Shown in pieces: positions 1-9,743 of a stretch of 59,741 nt of DNA. The position numbers and the translations under genes are program-made. Origin of the DNA: Acidovorax soli (GTDB lineage Bacteria; Pseudomonadota; Gammaproteobacteria; Burkholderiales; Burkholderiaceae_C); the NCBI RefSeq assembly GCF_900107605.1, contig NZ_FNQJ01000023.1, positions 1 through 59,741 of the forward strand, written 5' to 3'. Below the pieces are notes generated by a model. The model had not been told where the DNA came from. It saw only the letters and a program-made list of their open reading frames with translations, and did not search any database. Positions within the stretch are counted from its first letter, which is position 1. Each line of letters starts with the position of its first letter.

Positions 1-67
1 CCAGGGGCTCTACCCGGGCCCAGAATTCATCCGTCACCTCCCACGAATGGGCATGGGCCTTGGCCAT
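1..67 (-). mobile_element. 5' end of an IS5-family transposase gene, cut by the window edge
   Basis: Reading leftwards from the ATG at 67, 22 codons are present, beginning MAKAHAHSWEVTDEFW and continuing ARVEPL to the edge. The W-x-V-x-D-x-F-W-x-x-V-x-P-L pattern is the usual N-terminus of IS5-family (IS427/IS1031-like) transposases. The rest lies outside the window. The outer end of the insertion sequence must lie to the right of 67, somewhere in 68-140, but I cannot place the terminal repeat. Confidence 0.75.
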
Positions 68-141
68 CTGTCTTTCCTGTACCGAGTGAAGGTCGTCTCA
101 GGTCTGGAGTTTACTTAATTTACGGATAAATCCTTATTCCC

Positions 142-456
142 GTGGTCTGGTTGCACCCCGAGGCACCGCCCAAACCCGCAGAAGGCGCACCGTGCAACGG
201 GTGCGGCCTGTGCTGTCTGGCCGAGCCATGCCCGGTGGGCATATGGGTGTCGCACCGCCGAACCGGGGCCTGTGCCGCGCTGCGCTGGAGCGACGCTGGA
301 CAGCGTTATCTGTGCGGCGTAGTGGCCGATCCGGGGGCGGTAATGGGCTGGAGGCATCCCTGGGCGTTGCGCTTGATGGCCGCGTTGGCCCGCCGCTGGA
401 TTGCCGCCGGGGCAGGGTGCGATACCGATGTGTGGGTGCAGAGCGCCGAAAAATGA
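142..456 (+). CDS. Small cysteine-cluster protein, YkgJ-like
   Basis: A 104-residue protein with a dense N-terminal cysteine cluster (CNGCGLCCLAEPCPVG) and a further cysteine near residue 44, a pattern typical of the YkgJ-type metal/Fe-S binding family. The rest is Ala/Arg/Trp-rich. No function is known to me. I start it at a GTG (142) just inside the probable left IS border, so the native N-terminus could have been altered by the insertion. It converges on norD with 21 bp between stops. That gap and the norD stop form an 8-bp GC-rich hairpin (461-468 with 479-486) that could separate the two transcripts. Confidence 0.6.
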   Translation: MVWLHPEAPPKPAEGAPCNGCGLCCLAEPCPVGIWVSHRRTGACAALRWSDAGQRYLCGVVADPGAVMGWRHPWALRLMAALARRWIAAGAGCDTDVWVQSAEK

Positions 457-477
457 GCCAGCGCGCTGCGCAGGGCT

Positions 478-2307
478 TCAGCGCGCCAGCGTCACCCAGG
501 CCTGCGTGAGGCGCTGCACCAGATCCTGGGGGCGCCGCACCAGCGCATAGCCCTGGCTGCCGAACAGCATGGGCAGGTATTCGTGGGCTTCCTGGTCGAT
601 GGTGACGCAAAACGGGATCAGGCCCGCATCGCGCGCTTCCTGCACCGCATGGCGGGTGTCTTCCAGGCCATAGCGGCCTTCATAGATGTCGAGATCGTTG
701 GGCTTGCCGTCGGTCAGCACCAGCAGCAGCCGCTGGCGCTCGGGGCGCGCACCCAGGCGGCGGGTGGCGTCGCGCACCGCAGCGCCCATGCGGGTATAGA
801 AACCGGGCTTGAGTGCCCCCACGCGGGAGCGCACGGTGTCGTTCCAGCGCTCGCCAAAGCCCTTGATGTGCTGGATGCGCACATGCTGGCGCCGCACCGA
901 GCTGAAGCCCAGCATTTCAAAGGCATCGCCCGTGCCGGAGAGCGCTTCGCCAAACACGTACAGCGCGTCGCGGATCACGTCGATCACGCGGGCGTGGTCG
1001 GTGGCGTAGGCGTCGGTGGAGAGCGACAGGTCGGCCAGCAGCAGCGTGGCCAGGCTGCGTTCTGCGCGCTGGCGCCGGATGTATACCGGGGGCGAGTCAC
1101 TGTGCTGCACGCCACCTTGTGATTCGGTCTGAAAGCGCACCCAGGCATCGATGTCGAATTCGTCGCCCGTGGTCTGGCCACCCTGCCAGCGTGGTGCGGC
1201 GCGCAGCACTTCCAGGCGCCGGCGCACGCGCCGCGCCGTGGCGCGCAGGGCCTGCGGTGGCACATAAGGCGTGCCGGGCCGTGCAACCGAGCATTGCACC
1301 GAGCAGTGCTCGGGCTGCAGCACGCTGCGGCGCCAGTCCCATTCGGGGGTCTTGCGGCCGGGGCCCAGGGGCAGGTCGTCGGCCGAGGCGCTGGGCAGGT
1401 CCAGGTCGAACTTGATGCGCGAGGCCGTGGTCTGCTCGCCGCGCGCCAGCGACAAGGTGTCCATGTCGTTGGCGGCTGCGGTGGCGTTGGGATCGACTTC
1501 GTCGTCGGTGCCACGGTCGAGGCGGATCAGCTCGCTCCAGGTGGTGATGGACTCGGTCTTGGCGGCCACCAGCAGCGGGTTGCGCGCCTCTTTCTGTTCT
1601 ACGCGGCGCGAGCGGCGACGCGACTTGCTTTCGGCATCGGGCGCGCCGTCGGGACGCTCGCCCGTGCCGTCGCCGGTGTGGCTGGATGTGCCCGCCGCGG
1701 CGTTGCCCAGGCCGGCCGTCAACCAGAGCCAGACCGGGGCGACCTGCTGCGGCTCCACGAAGAGCGGACCGTGGTCATCGCCGCGCAGGGCTGCCTGCAC
1801 GGCCGCTTCGAAGGGTGCTGCGTCGGCGCGCAGGCGGGCCAGGGGGGGGCGCTGGGCGAGGTGCGCTTGCGCCAGGCGCGCGTGGGAGCTGCGCAGGCCG
1901 GCAAAGCGCTGCAGCGCCCGTGCCGTGGCGGCGCGGTTGTCGGCAATCCAGTCGCCCGTGGGTTCAAACACGGCGGCCAGCGCGGCCAGCCAGAGGTAGA
2001 GTTCGCGGTTGAGTTCGCGCTGATCGAACACCGCCACCTGGGCGGGCAGGGCCAGGGTTTCCCAGTCGAGCACCGGCAGGGGCACGCGGATGCCGCTGCC
2101 GGCCAGGCGTTGCAGCCAGCCGCGCGGCCCGCCATGGCGGCTGTCGGCCACCGGGGTCACGCGCACAGCGGCGTCACCGCCGCCGGCGCGGTAGAGCAAC
2201 GCGATGCTGCGGCGCATTTCTTCCAGGGTGACCTGCGCATGGGTACGATCAGGTTCCGCGGCGCGGGTGACGGCGCGGTGCCACCACTGGCCAATCCATT
2301 CTTCCAT
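478..2307 (-). CDS. norD: NorD, VWA-domain activator of nitric oxide reductase
   Basis: A 609-residue protein. The C-terminal third is a von Willebrand factor A domain with a full MIDAS: DLSLS near residue 426, a Thr in GFYTRMG near 505, and the Asp of TDGKPND near 533. NorD works with the MoxR-type ATPase NorQ to insert or activate the non-haem iron of cytochrome c-dependent NO reductase. The middle is Arg/Lys-rich and probably disordered. I chose the ATG at 2307 because it shares one base with the stop of the polyferredoxin gene, which implies translational coupling; an in-frame ATG 21 codons upstream lies inside that gene. It is the last gene of the norC-norB-norQ-ferredoxin-norD operon. 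Confidence 0.93.
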   Translation of the reverse strand: MEEWIGQWWHRAVTRAAEPDRTHAQVTLEEMRRSIALLYRAGGGDAAVRVTPVADSRHGGPRGWLQRLAGSGIRVPLPVLDWETLALPAQVAVFDQRELNRELYLWLAALAAVFEPTGDWIADNRAATARALQRFAGLRSSHARLAQAHLAQRPPLARLRADAAPFEAAVQAALRGDDHGPLFVEPQQVAPVWLWLTAGLGNAAAGTSSHTGDGTGERPDGAPDAESKSRRRSRRVEQKEARNPLLVAAKTESITTWSELIRLDRGTDDEVDPNATAAANDMDTLSLARGEQTTASRIKFDLDLPSASADDLPLGPGRKTPEWDWRRSVLQPEHCSVQCSVARPGTPYVPPQALRATARRVRRRLEVLRAAPRWQGGQTTGDEFDIDAWVRFQTESQGGVQHSDSPPVYIRRQRAERSLATLLLADLSLSTDAYATDHARVIDVIRDALYVFGEALSGTGDAFEMLGFSSVRRQHVRIQHIKGFGERWNDTVRSRVGALKPGFYTRMGAAVRDATRRLGARPERQRLLLVLTDGKPNDLDIYEGRYGLEDTRHAVQEARDAGLIPFCVTIDQEAHEYLPMLFGSQGYALVRRPQDLVQRLTQAWVTLAR

Positions 2308-3338
2308 CAGCGCTGCTCCTCGCGCCGCTGGCGCAGGGTTTCGCGCACGGCGTCCAGGCCCACCTTCCATTCGAGGCTAGGGGTGCGGCCCTGGTCGGTC
2401 TGCGTGGTATCGCAGGCGCTCAGGCACTGGCCGCACTGCACACAGGCAAACATCATGCGCTTGATGTTGCGCGGGTTCAGGCGCATGGGGCAGGCGTTGT
2501 CGCAGGCGCTGCCGCGTGGCGCGTCGCAGGTCTTGCATTCGCGTGCACGGCTGCGCGTGAACGACACCACCATCGCCTTGGGGTTGGCCATCCAGGCGAC
2601 GCTCTGGAACAGACCCACGGCACAGCCATAGCGGCAAAAAAGGTGCCGCGCGAGGGTGAACTCCAGGGTGAAGACCAGCGTGCCCACGGCCAGAAAGCGC
2701 GCCTGGTTGGGGGTGAGGGTGCCGTGCACCAGGTTGCCCCAGACCATGGCGGGCGGCAGCAGATAGGTGAGCAGCGTGATGGCCCAGACAAAGCCAAAGA
2801 CCAGGCAGGCCGCCAGGAACACCGGCCACCAGCGCTTGTCGGCGGTGCGGCCGGGGCGCGGCGTGGGGGATTTGTCCCATACGCTGAGCTTGCCGGTGGC
2901 GCGGTGCAGCAGATCGTTGAGGGTTTCGACCAGCGAAAAATGCGGACACAGCCAGCCGCAATAGAGACGGCCAAAGTGGTAGGCCACGGCCAGAAAACCG
3001 ACCACCAGGGTGAGCACGGGAATGATGCCGCGCCAGGTGATGGACCATGCCGTCTGCATGGCGCTGGCCTCGCCGCGCAGGAACGCATCAATGCCCAGTG
3101 ACCAGCGAAAACCAAGCACCCACAACTGGGTCTCGGTGAGGTCAAAGCGCAGCAGGTTCAGCGCGGGGGCCAGCAAGAAAATGGCAAAAAAGGAGAGCTG
3201 GAACAAGCGCCGGCGGCGCTGCAGCTGCTGGGTGGCGGGCTGCGCAGCGGATGCACTGCCGTCCTGCGTGCTGCCGGCCCTGGCTGCTCCGGTGGAGCAA
3301 CCGGAGGCACTGGCACAGCTGGAACAGTCAGTTGTCAT
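2307..3338 (-). CDS. Membrane polyferredoxin of the nor operon (NapH/CcoG-like)
   Basis: A 343-residue protein with a Cys-rich N-terminus (CSSCASASGC), about five or six membrane helices, and the membrane-embedded motif YCGWLCPH shared by NapH, CcoG and NosR relatives. Two cysteine groups near the C-terminus (CKTCDAPRGSACDNACP and CVQCGQCLSACD) resemble two 4Fe-4S sites. It overlaps the end of norQ by 11 bp and touches norD by one base, so it is co-translated with maturation factors of NO reductase. By analogy it may move electrons across the membrane or keep a metal reduced for NorB maturation. That role is inferred; the family assignment is firm. Confidence 0.85.
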   Translation of the reverse strand: MTTDCSSCASASGCSTGAARAGSTQDGSASAAQPATQQLQRRRRLFQLSFFAIFLLAPALNLLRFDLTETQLWVLGFRWSLGIDAFLRGEASAMQTAWSITWRGIIPVLTLVVGFLAVAYHFGRLYCGWLCPHFSLVETLNDLLHRATGKLSVWDKSPTPRPGRTADKRWWPVFLAACLVFGFVWAITLLTYLLPPAMVWGNLVHGTLTPNQARFLAVGTLVFTLEFTLARHLFCRYGCAVGLFQSVAWMANPKAMVVSFTRSRARECKTCDAPRGSACDNACPMRLNPRNIKRMMFACVQCGQCLSACDTTQTDQGRTPSLEWKVGLDAVRETLRQRREEQR

Positions 3339-4188
3339 CGCCCACCACGGCGCGCACCACTTCGTTGAGTGCGAGCAGGGTCTCGGTGTCGTCGGTCAGC
3401 GCTTCGACCACGGCGGCACGGCAGGCTTCGCGCAGCGGCAGGCCCGAAGCGACCAGGCGTGCCGCCATGACCAGCAGGCGGGTGCTGGCGGTTTCTTCGA
3501 GGTCGTGGTCGGTGAGGCGGCGCAGTGCCTGGGCGAGTTGCACCAGGCGCGCGGCCAGTGCCGGTGAGGCGTGGCCTTCGCGCTCCAGGATGGCGCGCTC
3601 GACCGCCGGGGCCGGGTAGTCCAGCGCCAGGGCGGTGAAGCGTTGGCGTGTGCTGGGCTTGAGGCCCTTGAGCAGATTCTGGTAACCCGGGTTGTAGGAG
3701 ATGACGAGCATGAACTCGGGCGGCGCCTTGAGCAGTTCGCCCGTGCGCTCGATGGGCAGCAGGCGCCGGTCGTCGGCCAGCGGATGCAGCACGACGGTGG
3801 TGTCCTTGCGGGCCTCCACCACTTCGTCCAGGTACAAAATGGCGCCTTCGCGCACGGCGCGGGTGAGCGGCCCGTCGGCCCAGACGGTGTTGCCCTGTCC
3901 GATCAGATGGCGACCGACGAGGTCGGCCGCGCTCAGGTCGTCGTGGCACGAGACAGTGATCAGGGGGCGCGCCAGGCGTGCCGCCATGTGTTCGACAAAA
4001 CGGGTCTTGCCGCAGCCCGTGGGGCCTTTGATCAGCAGCGGCAGCTGCTGATCAAAGCAATGTGCAAAGAGTGCACATTCGCTCCCCTGGGCTGCGTAAA
4101 ACGGTGCATCGCCCGCAACAGGGGCCGCGCCCAGCGCGTTGCTGTTGCCAAGGGTCTGTGAGGCCGCTGCGTGGGCGTGGGATTGCAT
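3328..4188 (-). CDS. norQ: NorQ, MoxR-family AAA+ ATPase
   Basis: A 286-residue ATPase of the CbbQ/NirQ/NorQ group. The Walker A motif GPTGCGKT is at residues 55-62 and the Walker B motif LYLDE at 118-122. The sensor-like segment VISYNPGYQNLLKGLKP is typical of this group. NorQ and NorD form a chaperone pair that activates NO reductase in the cytoplasm and at the inner membrane. The start lies 3 bp after the norB stop and the end overlaps the polyferredoxin start, consistent with one operon. Confidence 0.95.
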   Translation of the reverse strand: MQSHAHAAASQTLGNSNALGAAPVAGDAPFYAAQGSECALFAHCFDQQLPLLIKGPTGCGKTRFVEHMAARLARPLITVSCHDDLSAADLVGRHLIGQGNTVWADGPLTRAVREGAILYLDEVVEARKDTTVVLHPLADDRRLLPIERTGELLKAPPEFMLVISYNPGYQNLLKGLKPSTRQRFTALALDYPAPAVERAILEREGHASPALAARLVQLAQALRRLTDHDLEETASTRLLVMAARLVASGLPLREACRAAVVEALTDDTETLLALNEVVRAVVGDDN

Positions 4189-4191
4189 GGC

Positions 4192-5664
<1,473 letters not shown>

Positions 5665-5666
5665 GC

Positions 5667-6092
5667 TTACCCTTCGATATTCGGTGGCCACTTTTCGGCA
5701 TCGATGCCATTGGTCCACCGCAGGAACTCCACCAGATCGTCCAGTTGTGCTTCGGTGAAGTTGAACTGCGGCATCTGCCGGCGCCCCGGCGTGTGCGTGG
5801 GCATGGCCTTTATCCAGCCCTTGATGAAATCAGGGCCCCGACGTGCATAGACGTTACCCAGCTCAGGCGCGAAATATGCCCCTTCGCCCAGCAGCGTATG
5901 GCAGCCGATGCAGTTGCGCGTCTCCCAGAGATGCTTGCCGCGGACAACGGCCTCCGTGATTTCGCCCGATTTGGAGCGCTCGGGGATCTTGGTTTCGGTG
6001 TGGAAAATGAGACTCGCAAACACGAGCACGAAAAAAACCGTGCCCCCGTAGAAAATGTTGCGCGCCATCTGGCTCGTGAAGCCTTGACTCAT
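5667..6092 (-). CDS. norC: Nitric oxide reductase cytochrome c subunit NorC
   Basis: A 141-residue membrane-anchored monohaem cytochrome c. One N-terminal helix (about residues 13-30) anchors it with the haem domain in the periplasm. CIGCH at residues 61-65 binds haem and the Met in RRQMPQF is the likely sixth ligand. It delivers electrons to NorB. I chose ATG 6092 because a clear ribosome binding site (GAGGT) lies about 5 bases upstream; longer in-frame starts would run into the regulatory boxes. It is the first gene of the nor operon, downstream of the FNR/DNR box centred at 6154.5. Confidence 0.95.
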   Translation of the reverse strand: MSQGFTSQMARNIFYGGTVFFVLVFASLIFHTETKIPERSKSGEITEAVVRGKHLWETRNCIGCHTLLGEGAYFAPELGNVYARRGPDFIKGWIKAMPTHTPGRRQMPQFNFTEAQLDDLVEFLRWTNGIDAEKWPPNIEG

Positions 6093-6120
6093 GGTGTACC
6101 TCATGCAGTGATGAATCCGC

Positions 6121-6126
6121 ATCGTA
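6121..6126 (-). promoter_or_regulatory. Probable -10 element of the norC promoter
   Basis: On the minus strand this hexamer reads TACGAT, 4 of 6 matches to TATAAT. It puts the transcription start near 6113. The FNR/DNR box centre at 6154.5 is then 41.5 bases upstream, the classical position for FNR-type activation. Assignment is by position and sequence only. Confidence 0.5.
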
Positions 6127-6147
6127 ATGACTTGGCGGACCGAATGA

Positions 6148-6161
6148 TTGATTTGAATCAA
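6148..6161. promoter_or_regulatory. Perfect FNR/ANR/DNR-type box in the norC-norE divergent promoter
   Basis: TTGATTTGAATCAA matches the consensus TTGAT-N4-ATCAA at every fixed position. CRP/FNR-family regulators of denitrification (DNR, NNR, ANR) activate nor genes through such sites. It can serve both norC and norE. The responsible regulator is not encoded in this window. Confidence 0.85.
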
Positions 6162-6186
6162 TAAGATTCATTCGAAATGAATCTTA
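6162..6186. promoter_or_regulatory. 25-bp palindrome resembling an NsrR operator
   Basis: The arms TAAGATTCATT (6162-6172) and AATGAATCTTA (6176-6186) are perfect reverse complements separated by CGA. The AAGATnCATT...AATGnATCTT pattern resembles the 11-1-11 operator of the NO-sensing Fe-S repressor NsrR. It directly abuts the FNR box and would cover the norE promoter between about -34 and -10. The NsrR assignment is inferred from the motif only. Confidence 0.6.
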
Positions 6187-6297
6187 CATTGGACCGTAGC
6201 ACTCTGAGTGCATTACGCGAAAAGAATGTCAATCTGGAGTTGCTTGCGTGCAACTCCCCCCGCGAACGGCGGCGGACCATCAGACAGGATGTGTTTC

Positions 6298-6957
6298 ATG
6301 CATGACCCTATTTCCTCGACTTTTCCACCTGCAGGCCGGGCAGCGCGCCCGGTGTCGGGTGCGGCCGGCGGTGCTGGCACCCGTGCGCATTTTCAGGATG
6401 CCGCGCCCAGGCTCCGTGGTGACCTGGGGGTCTGGCTGGTCATCCTGTTGGAGTTGCTGACCTTTGCCATCCTCTTTGTGTCCTTTGCCTTTGCCCGTAC
6501 ACGGGAGGTGGCGCTTTTCAATACCTCGCAAGCCACGCTGAACCTGAACGCCGGTGCGCTCAACACCGTGCTGCTGATCTCGGGCAGCTGGTGCGTGGCC
6601 AGCGCGGTGGCCGCAGTGCGGCGCGATGCCTCGGCGGTGGGCGCGCGCTGGCTGCTGGGGGCTCTGGTCTGCGGCGGCGGCTTCATGGTGGTCAAGCTGG
6701 GCGAATACGCGCAGAAACTGGCCTCTGGTGTGGACCTGTCAACCAATACTTTCTACATGTTCTACCTCCTCTTGACCGGCTTCCACTTTCTGCATGTGGT
6801 GGTGGGCATGCTGGCGCTGGGCTATCTGTGGGTGAAAACGCGGCGCGGGCGCTACGGCAGCCATGATTGCCACGCCCTGGAAACGGGTGCTGCGTTCTGG
6901 CACATGGTCGATCTGCTGTGGATCGTGCTGTTTCCGCTGGTTTATGTGATGCGTTGA
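6298..6957 (+). CDS. norE: NorE, cytochrome c oxidase subunit III-like protein
   Basis: A 219-residue five-helix membrane protein of the CoxC/subunit III superfamily, with typical segments GDLGVWLVILLELLTF, FMVVKLGEYAQK, FYLLLTGFHFLHVVVGM and AAFWHMVDLLWIVLFPLVY. NorE is an accessory protein that increases NO reductase activity in denitrifiers. Earlier in-frame ATGs exist (6208, 6289), but 6298 is preceded at good distance by an AGGA ribosome binding site and gives the usual family N-terminus. It is transcribed divergently from norC and followed 11 bp later by norF. Confidence 0.88.
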   Translation: MHDPISSTFPPAGRAARPVSGAAGGAGTRAHFQDAAPRLRGDLGVWLVILLELLTFAILFVSFAFARTREVALFNTSQATLNLNAGALNTVLLISGSWCVASAVAAVRRDASAVGARWLLGALVCGGGFMVVKLGEYAQKLASGVDLSTNTFYMFYLLLTGFHFLHVVVGMLALGYLWVKTRRGRYGSHDCHALETGAAFWHMVDLLWIVLFPLVYVMR

Positions 6958-6968
6958 GGACCTTGAAG

Positions 6969-7238
6969 ATGCGTACTCTTTCTCTTACCCGGGTCTGGAT
7001 GATCTTGCTGGCCATCACCGCCGCCACCTACTGGATTGGCGAGGCGGGCCTGACCGGCCATGGCTCCATGGGGCCTGTGCTGGCCATGTTTTCCCTGGCG
7101 TTCGCCAAGGGTTTGCTGGTGTGCCTGGATTTCCTCGAACTGCGGCATGCGCCCGCCTTGTGGCGCTGGCTGGTGGCGGGCTGGCTGGCGCTGGTGCTGG
7201 CGCTGATCGTGCTGGCGTACTGGATCGGCTTGCCATAA
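6969..7238 (+). CDS. norF: NorF, small membrane protein (cytochrome oxidase subunit IV-like)
   Basis: An 89-residue protein with three predicted helices (TRVWMILLAITAATYWIG, VLAMFSLAFAKGLLVCLDF, WLVAGWLALVLALIVLAYW). The size, helix pattern and place directly after norE match NorF, an accessory factor of NO reductase related to prokaryotic cytochrome c oxidase subunit IV. A short GAAG ribosome binding site precedes the ATG. Confidence 0.82.
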   Translation: MRTLSLTRVWMILLAITAATYWIGEAGLTGHGSMGPVLAMFSLAFAKGLLVCLDFLELRHAPALWRWLVAGWLALVLALIVLAYWIGLP

Positions 7239-7341
7239 AGGCGCGGTGGCGCGGGGTGGCCACGAACGGCGTGATGCCATTGACATGGGGATGTCATGGG
7301 GCTTGGGCAGCATGGCCTGTTCTTTCCAGGACCCCATTCCC

Positions 7342-8259
7342 ATGACGCTGCCCAGTGCACTGAACGACCACGACGACCTGATGCGGCGCATCGCGAGCGA
7401 CCTGGTGGACAGCTACGACGAAGAGATCGAGCTGGAACTGGAAGACCGCAGCCTCGACGAACTCGAAGGCCGCCATGTCGCCGACCGGGGGGAGCGCCAG
7501 GCCTATTTCAAGGAGCTGTTTCGCCTGCAGGGCGAGCTGGTCAAGCTCCAGGACTGGGTGCAGCACACGCGCAAGAAAGTGGTGATCCTGTTCGAGGGGC
7601 GCGATGCCGCCGGCAAGGGCGGTGTCATCAAACGCATCACCCAGCGCCTTAACCCGCGTGTGGTGCGCGTGGCCGCGCTGCCCGCGCCCAACGACCGTGA
7701 ACGCACGCAGTGGTACTTCCAGCGCTATGTGGCGCACCTGCCCGCTGCGGGCGAGATGGTGCTGTTCGACCGCAGCTGGTACAACCGCGCGGGCGTCGAG
7801 CGCGTGATGGGCTTTTGCACCGACGACGAATACGAAGAGTTCTTCCGCACCGTGCCCGAGTTCGAGAAGATGCTCGTGCGCTCGGGCATCACGCTCATCA
7901 AGTACTGGTTCTCCATCACCGACGACGAGCAGCACCTGCGCTTTCTGGGTCGCATCCACGACCCGCTCAAGCAGTGGAAACTGAGCCCCATGGACCTGGA
8001 AAGCCGCGTGCGCTGGGAGGCCTACACCAAGGCCAAGGAAACCATGCTGGAGCGCACCCACATCCCCGAGGCGCCCTGGTGGGTGGTGCAGGCGGTGGAC
8101 AAGAAAAAGGCGCGCCTGAACTGCATTGCGCACCTGCTGGACCAGCTGCCGTACCACGAGGTGCCGCACGCCCCGGTGGAGCTGCCTGCGCGGGAGCGCA
8201 ACCCCGAGTACCTGCGCCTGCCGGTGCCCGCCGAGATGTACGTGCCCCAGCGGTACTGA
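7342..8259 (+). CDS. ppk2: Polyphosphate kinase 2
   Basis: A 305-residue PPK2-family kinase that transfers phosphate between polyphosphate and nucleotides. The Walker A motif is GRDAAGKGG, the lid/Walker B region contains FDRSWYNRAGVE, and the segment ITLIKYWFSITDDEQ is typical of class I PPK2. I chose ATG 7342 (MTLPSALND) over upstream starts because it gives the usual family length. It lies 103 bp after norF on the same strand. No functional tie to NO reduction is evident. Confidence 0.92.
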   Translation: MTLPSALNDHDDLMRRIASDLVDSYDEEIELELEDRSLDELEGRHVADRGERQAYFKELFRLQGELVKLQDWVQHTRKKVVILFEGRDAAGKGGVIKRITQRLNPRVVRVAALPAPNDRERTQWYFQRYVAHLPAAGEMVLFDRSWYNRAGVERVMGFCTDDEYEEFFRTVPEFEKMLVRSGITLIKYWFSITDDEQHLRFLGRIHDPLKQWKLSPMDLESRVRWEAYTKAKETMLERTHIPEAPWWVVQAVDKKKARLNCIAHLLDQLPYHEVPHAPVELPARERNPEYLRLPVPAEMYVPQRY

Positions 8260-8358
8260 GCGGCTGCCGCCTTGGCGACAGCCGCTCAGTGCTTTCCTTA
8301 GTGCCGCGGCGCGGCAATTGCGCTCCAATGGGGTTTTCCGTCTCTTGAGGATCGCCAG

Positions 8359-9324
8359 ATGCAACGCCGACACATCATCCAATGGGGCGCAGCCGCCATG
8401 GCCGCCGCCTCCCTGGGCACCGCCAGCGCCCAGAACTTTCCGGCCAAGCCGATCAAGCTCGTGATCGCCTTCCCCGCAGGCGGTCCCACAGACATCACCA
8501 TGCGCGTGCTGGCTGAAAACGCCGGCCGCATCCTGGGCCAGCCCGTGATCGTGGAAAACAAGCCCGGTGCCGGAGGCACGCTGCCGGCGCAAGCCTTGCA
8601 AGGGGTGGCCGCTGACGGCTACACCATCGCCCAGATTCCCCTGGGTGTGTTTCGCCTGCCCTACACCACCAAGATCAACTGGGACCCGGTCAAGGACATC
8701 AGCTACGTGCTCAACGTCACCGGCTATGCGTTCGGCATCGTGGTGCCGGCCGATTCACCGCTGAAGACCTGGACGCACTTCGTGGCCTGGGCCAAGGCCA
8801 ATCCGGGCAAGCTCAGCTATGGCTCGACCGGCACCATGACCAGCCCGCACCTGACGACCGAACTGATCGCGCAAAAGCTCGGTATCGAACTGCTGCATGT
8901 GCCCTACAAGGGCAGTGCCGACCTGATGCAGTCCATTCTGGGCGGCAACATCATGGCGGCGGCCGACTCCACGGGCTTTGCCCCGCAGGTCGAAGCGGGC
9001 AAGCTGCGCGTGCTCAACACCTGGGGCGCCGAACGTCTGGCCAAGTTTCCTGATGCGCCCACCCTCAAGGAACTGGGCCTGGACATCGTGCAGAACTCGC
9101 CCTTCGGCATCGGCGCGCCCAAGGGCACGCCAGCGCCCGTGGTCAAGCGCCTGCACGACGCGTTCAAGCAGGCCATGGAGCAAGAGAACTACCGCACGGC
9201 GCTGGCGCGCTATGACATGGTGCCCATCTACATGGGCACGGCGGCATACCAGAAGTTCGCGCAGGACACTTTTGCGCGCGAGAAGGCGCTGGTGGAGAAG
9301 CTGGGCCTGGCGAAGGTGCAGTAA
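8359..9324 (+). CDS. Tripartite tricarboxylate transporter receptor (Bug family)
   Basis: A 321-residue periplasmic binding protein of the Bug/TctC family. It has a signal peptide (residues 1-24, cleavage after SAQ), the family start FPAKPIKLVIAFPAGGPTD, the AGGT loop and the segment HVPYKGSADL. Such proteins bind carboxylates or aromatic acids and hand them to TctAB-type permeases; Comamonadaceae carry many orphan copies. No permease genes are adjacent, so the ligand is unknown. A ribosome binding site-like GAGGA precedes the start. Confidence 0.92.
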   Translation: MQRRHIIQWGAAAMAAASLGTASAQNFPAKPIKLVIAFPAGGPTDITMRVLAENAGRILGQPVIVENKPGAGGTLPAQALQGVAADGYTIAQIPLGVFRLPYTTKINWDPVKDISYVLNVTGYAFGIVVPADSPLKTWTHFVAWAKANPGKLSYGSTGTMTSPHLTTELIAQKLGIELLHVPYKGSADLMQSILGGNIMAAADSTGFAPQVEAGKLRVLNTWGAERLAKFPDAPTLKELGLDIVQNSPFGIGAPKGTPAPVVKRLHDAFKQAMEQENYRTALARYDMVPIYMGTAAYQKFAQDTFAREKALVEKLGLAKVQ

Positions 9325-9403
9325 TGCTGCTTATTTGATAGCTATTTCCGCAGATGCTGCGGGTGCAGTGGCCTGACAAGACAGCCAGTCTTTGTCCGGC
9401 CGC

Positions 9404-9685
9404 TCAATCCAGGCCCAGTTCCCGGGCGTCTTCCAGGTGGGCATCCCAGGCCCCGCTGATGCGCGGGTCCGGATCGCGCGTCAGGTAGTTGCTGCCACGG
9501 GCGGCCCGCAAGATCAGCGCGCCGCCGGCGGCGGCCTGCAGCGCGGCCGTGCCGCGGCGTTCCGAGCGCAGGGATACGGCGATCAGGGCCAGCCCAAGGC
9601 CGGCGACCATGAGATTCTCGCTGGGCAGGCGTGCCCTGGTACGGTCGATGGCCTGCCAGTGTCGAAGGGTGTTGATCAAGTCCAT
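9404..9685 (-). CDS. Small membrane protein of unknown function
   Basis: A 93-residue protein with two hydrophobic segments (about residues 24-38 and 48-60) and a charged tail (RDPDPRISGAWDAHLEDARELGLD). It recalls small membrane proteins of the DUF2892 kind but I cannot place it firmly. It starts 58 bp after the stop of the HAD phosphatase gene on the same strand, so it may be the last gene of the prfC-HAD unit. Confidence 0.5.
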   Translation of the reverse strand: MDLINTLRHWQAIDRTRARLPSENLMVAGLGLALIAVSLRSERRGTAALQAAAGGALILRAARGSNYLTRDPDPRISGAWDAHLEDARELGLD

Positions 9686-9743
9686 GCCTAACTCTAGCGC
9701 AGCTTGAGTGTGCCAGGGCACCGCTGGCCTTGCCGGATGGGCA

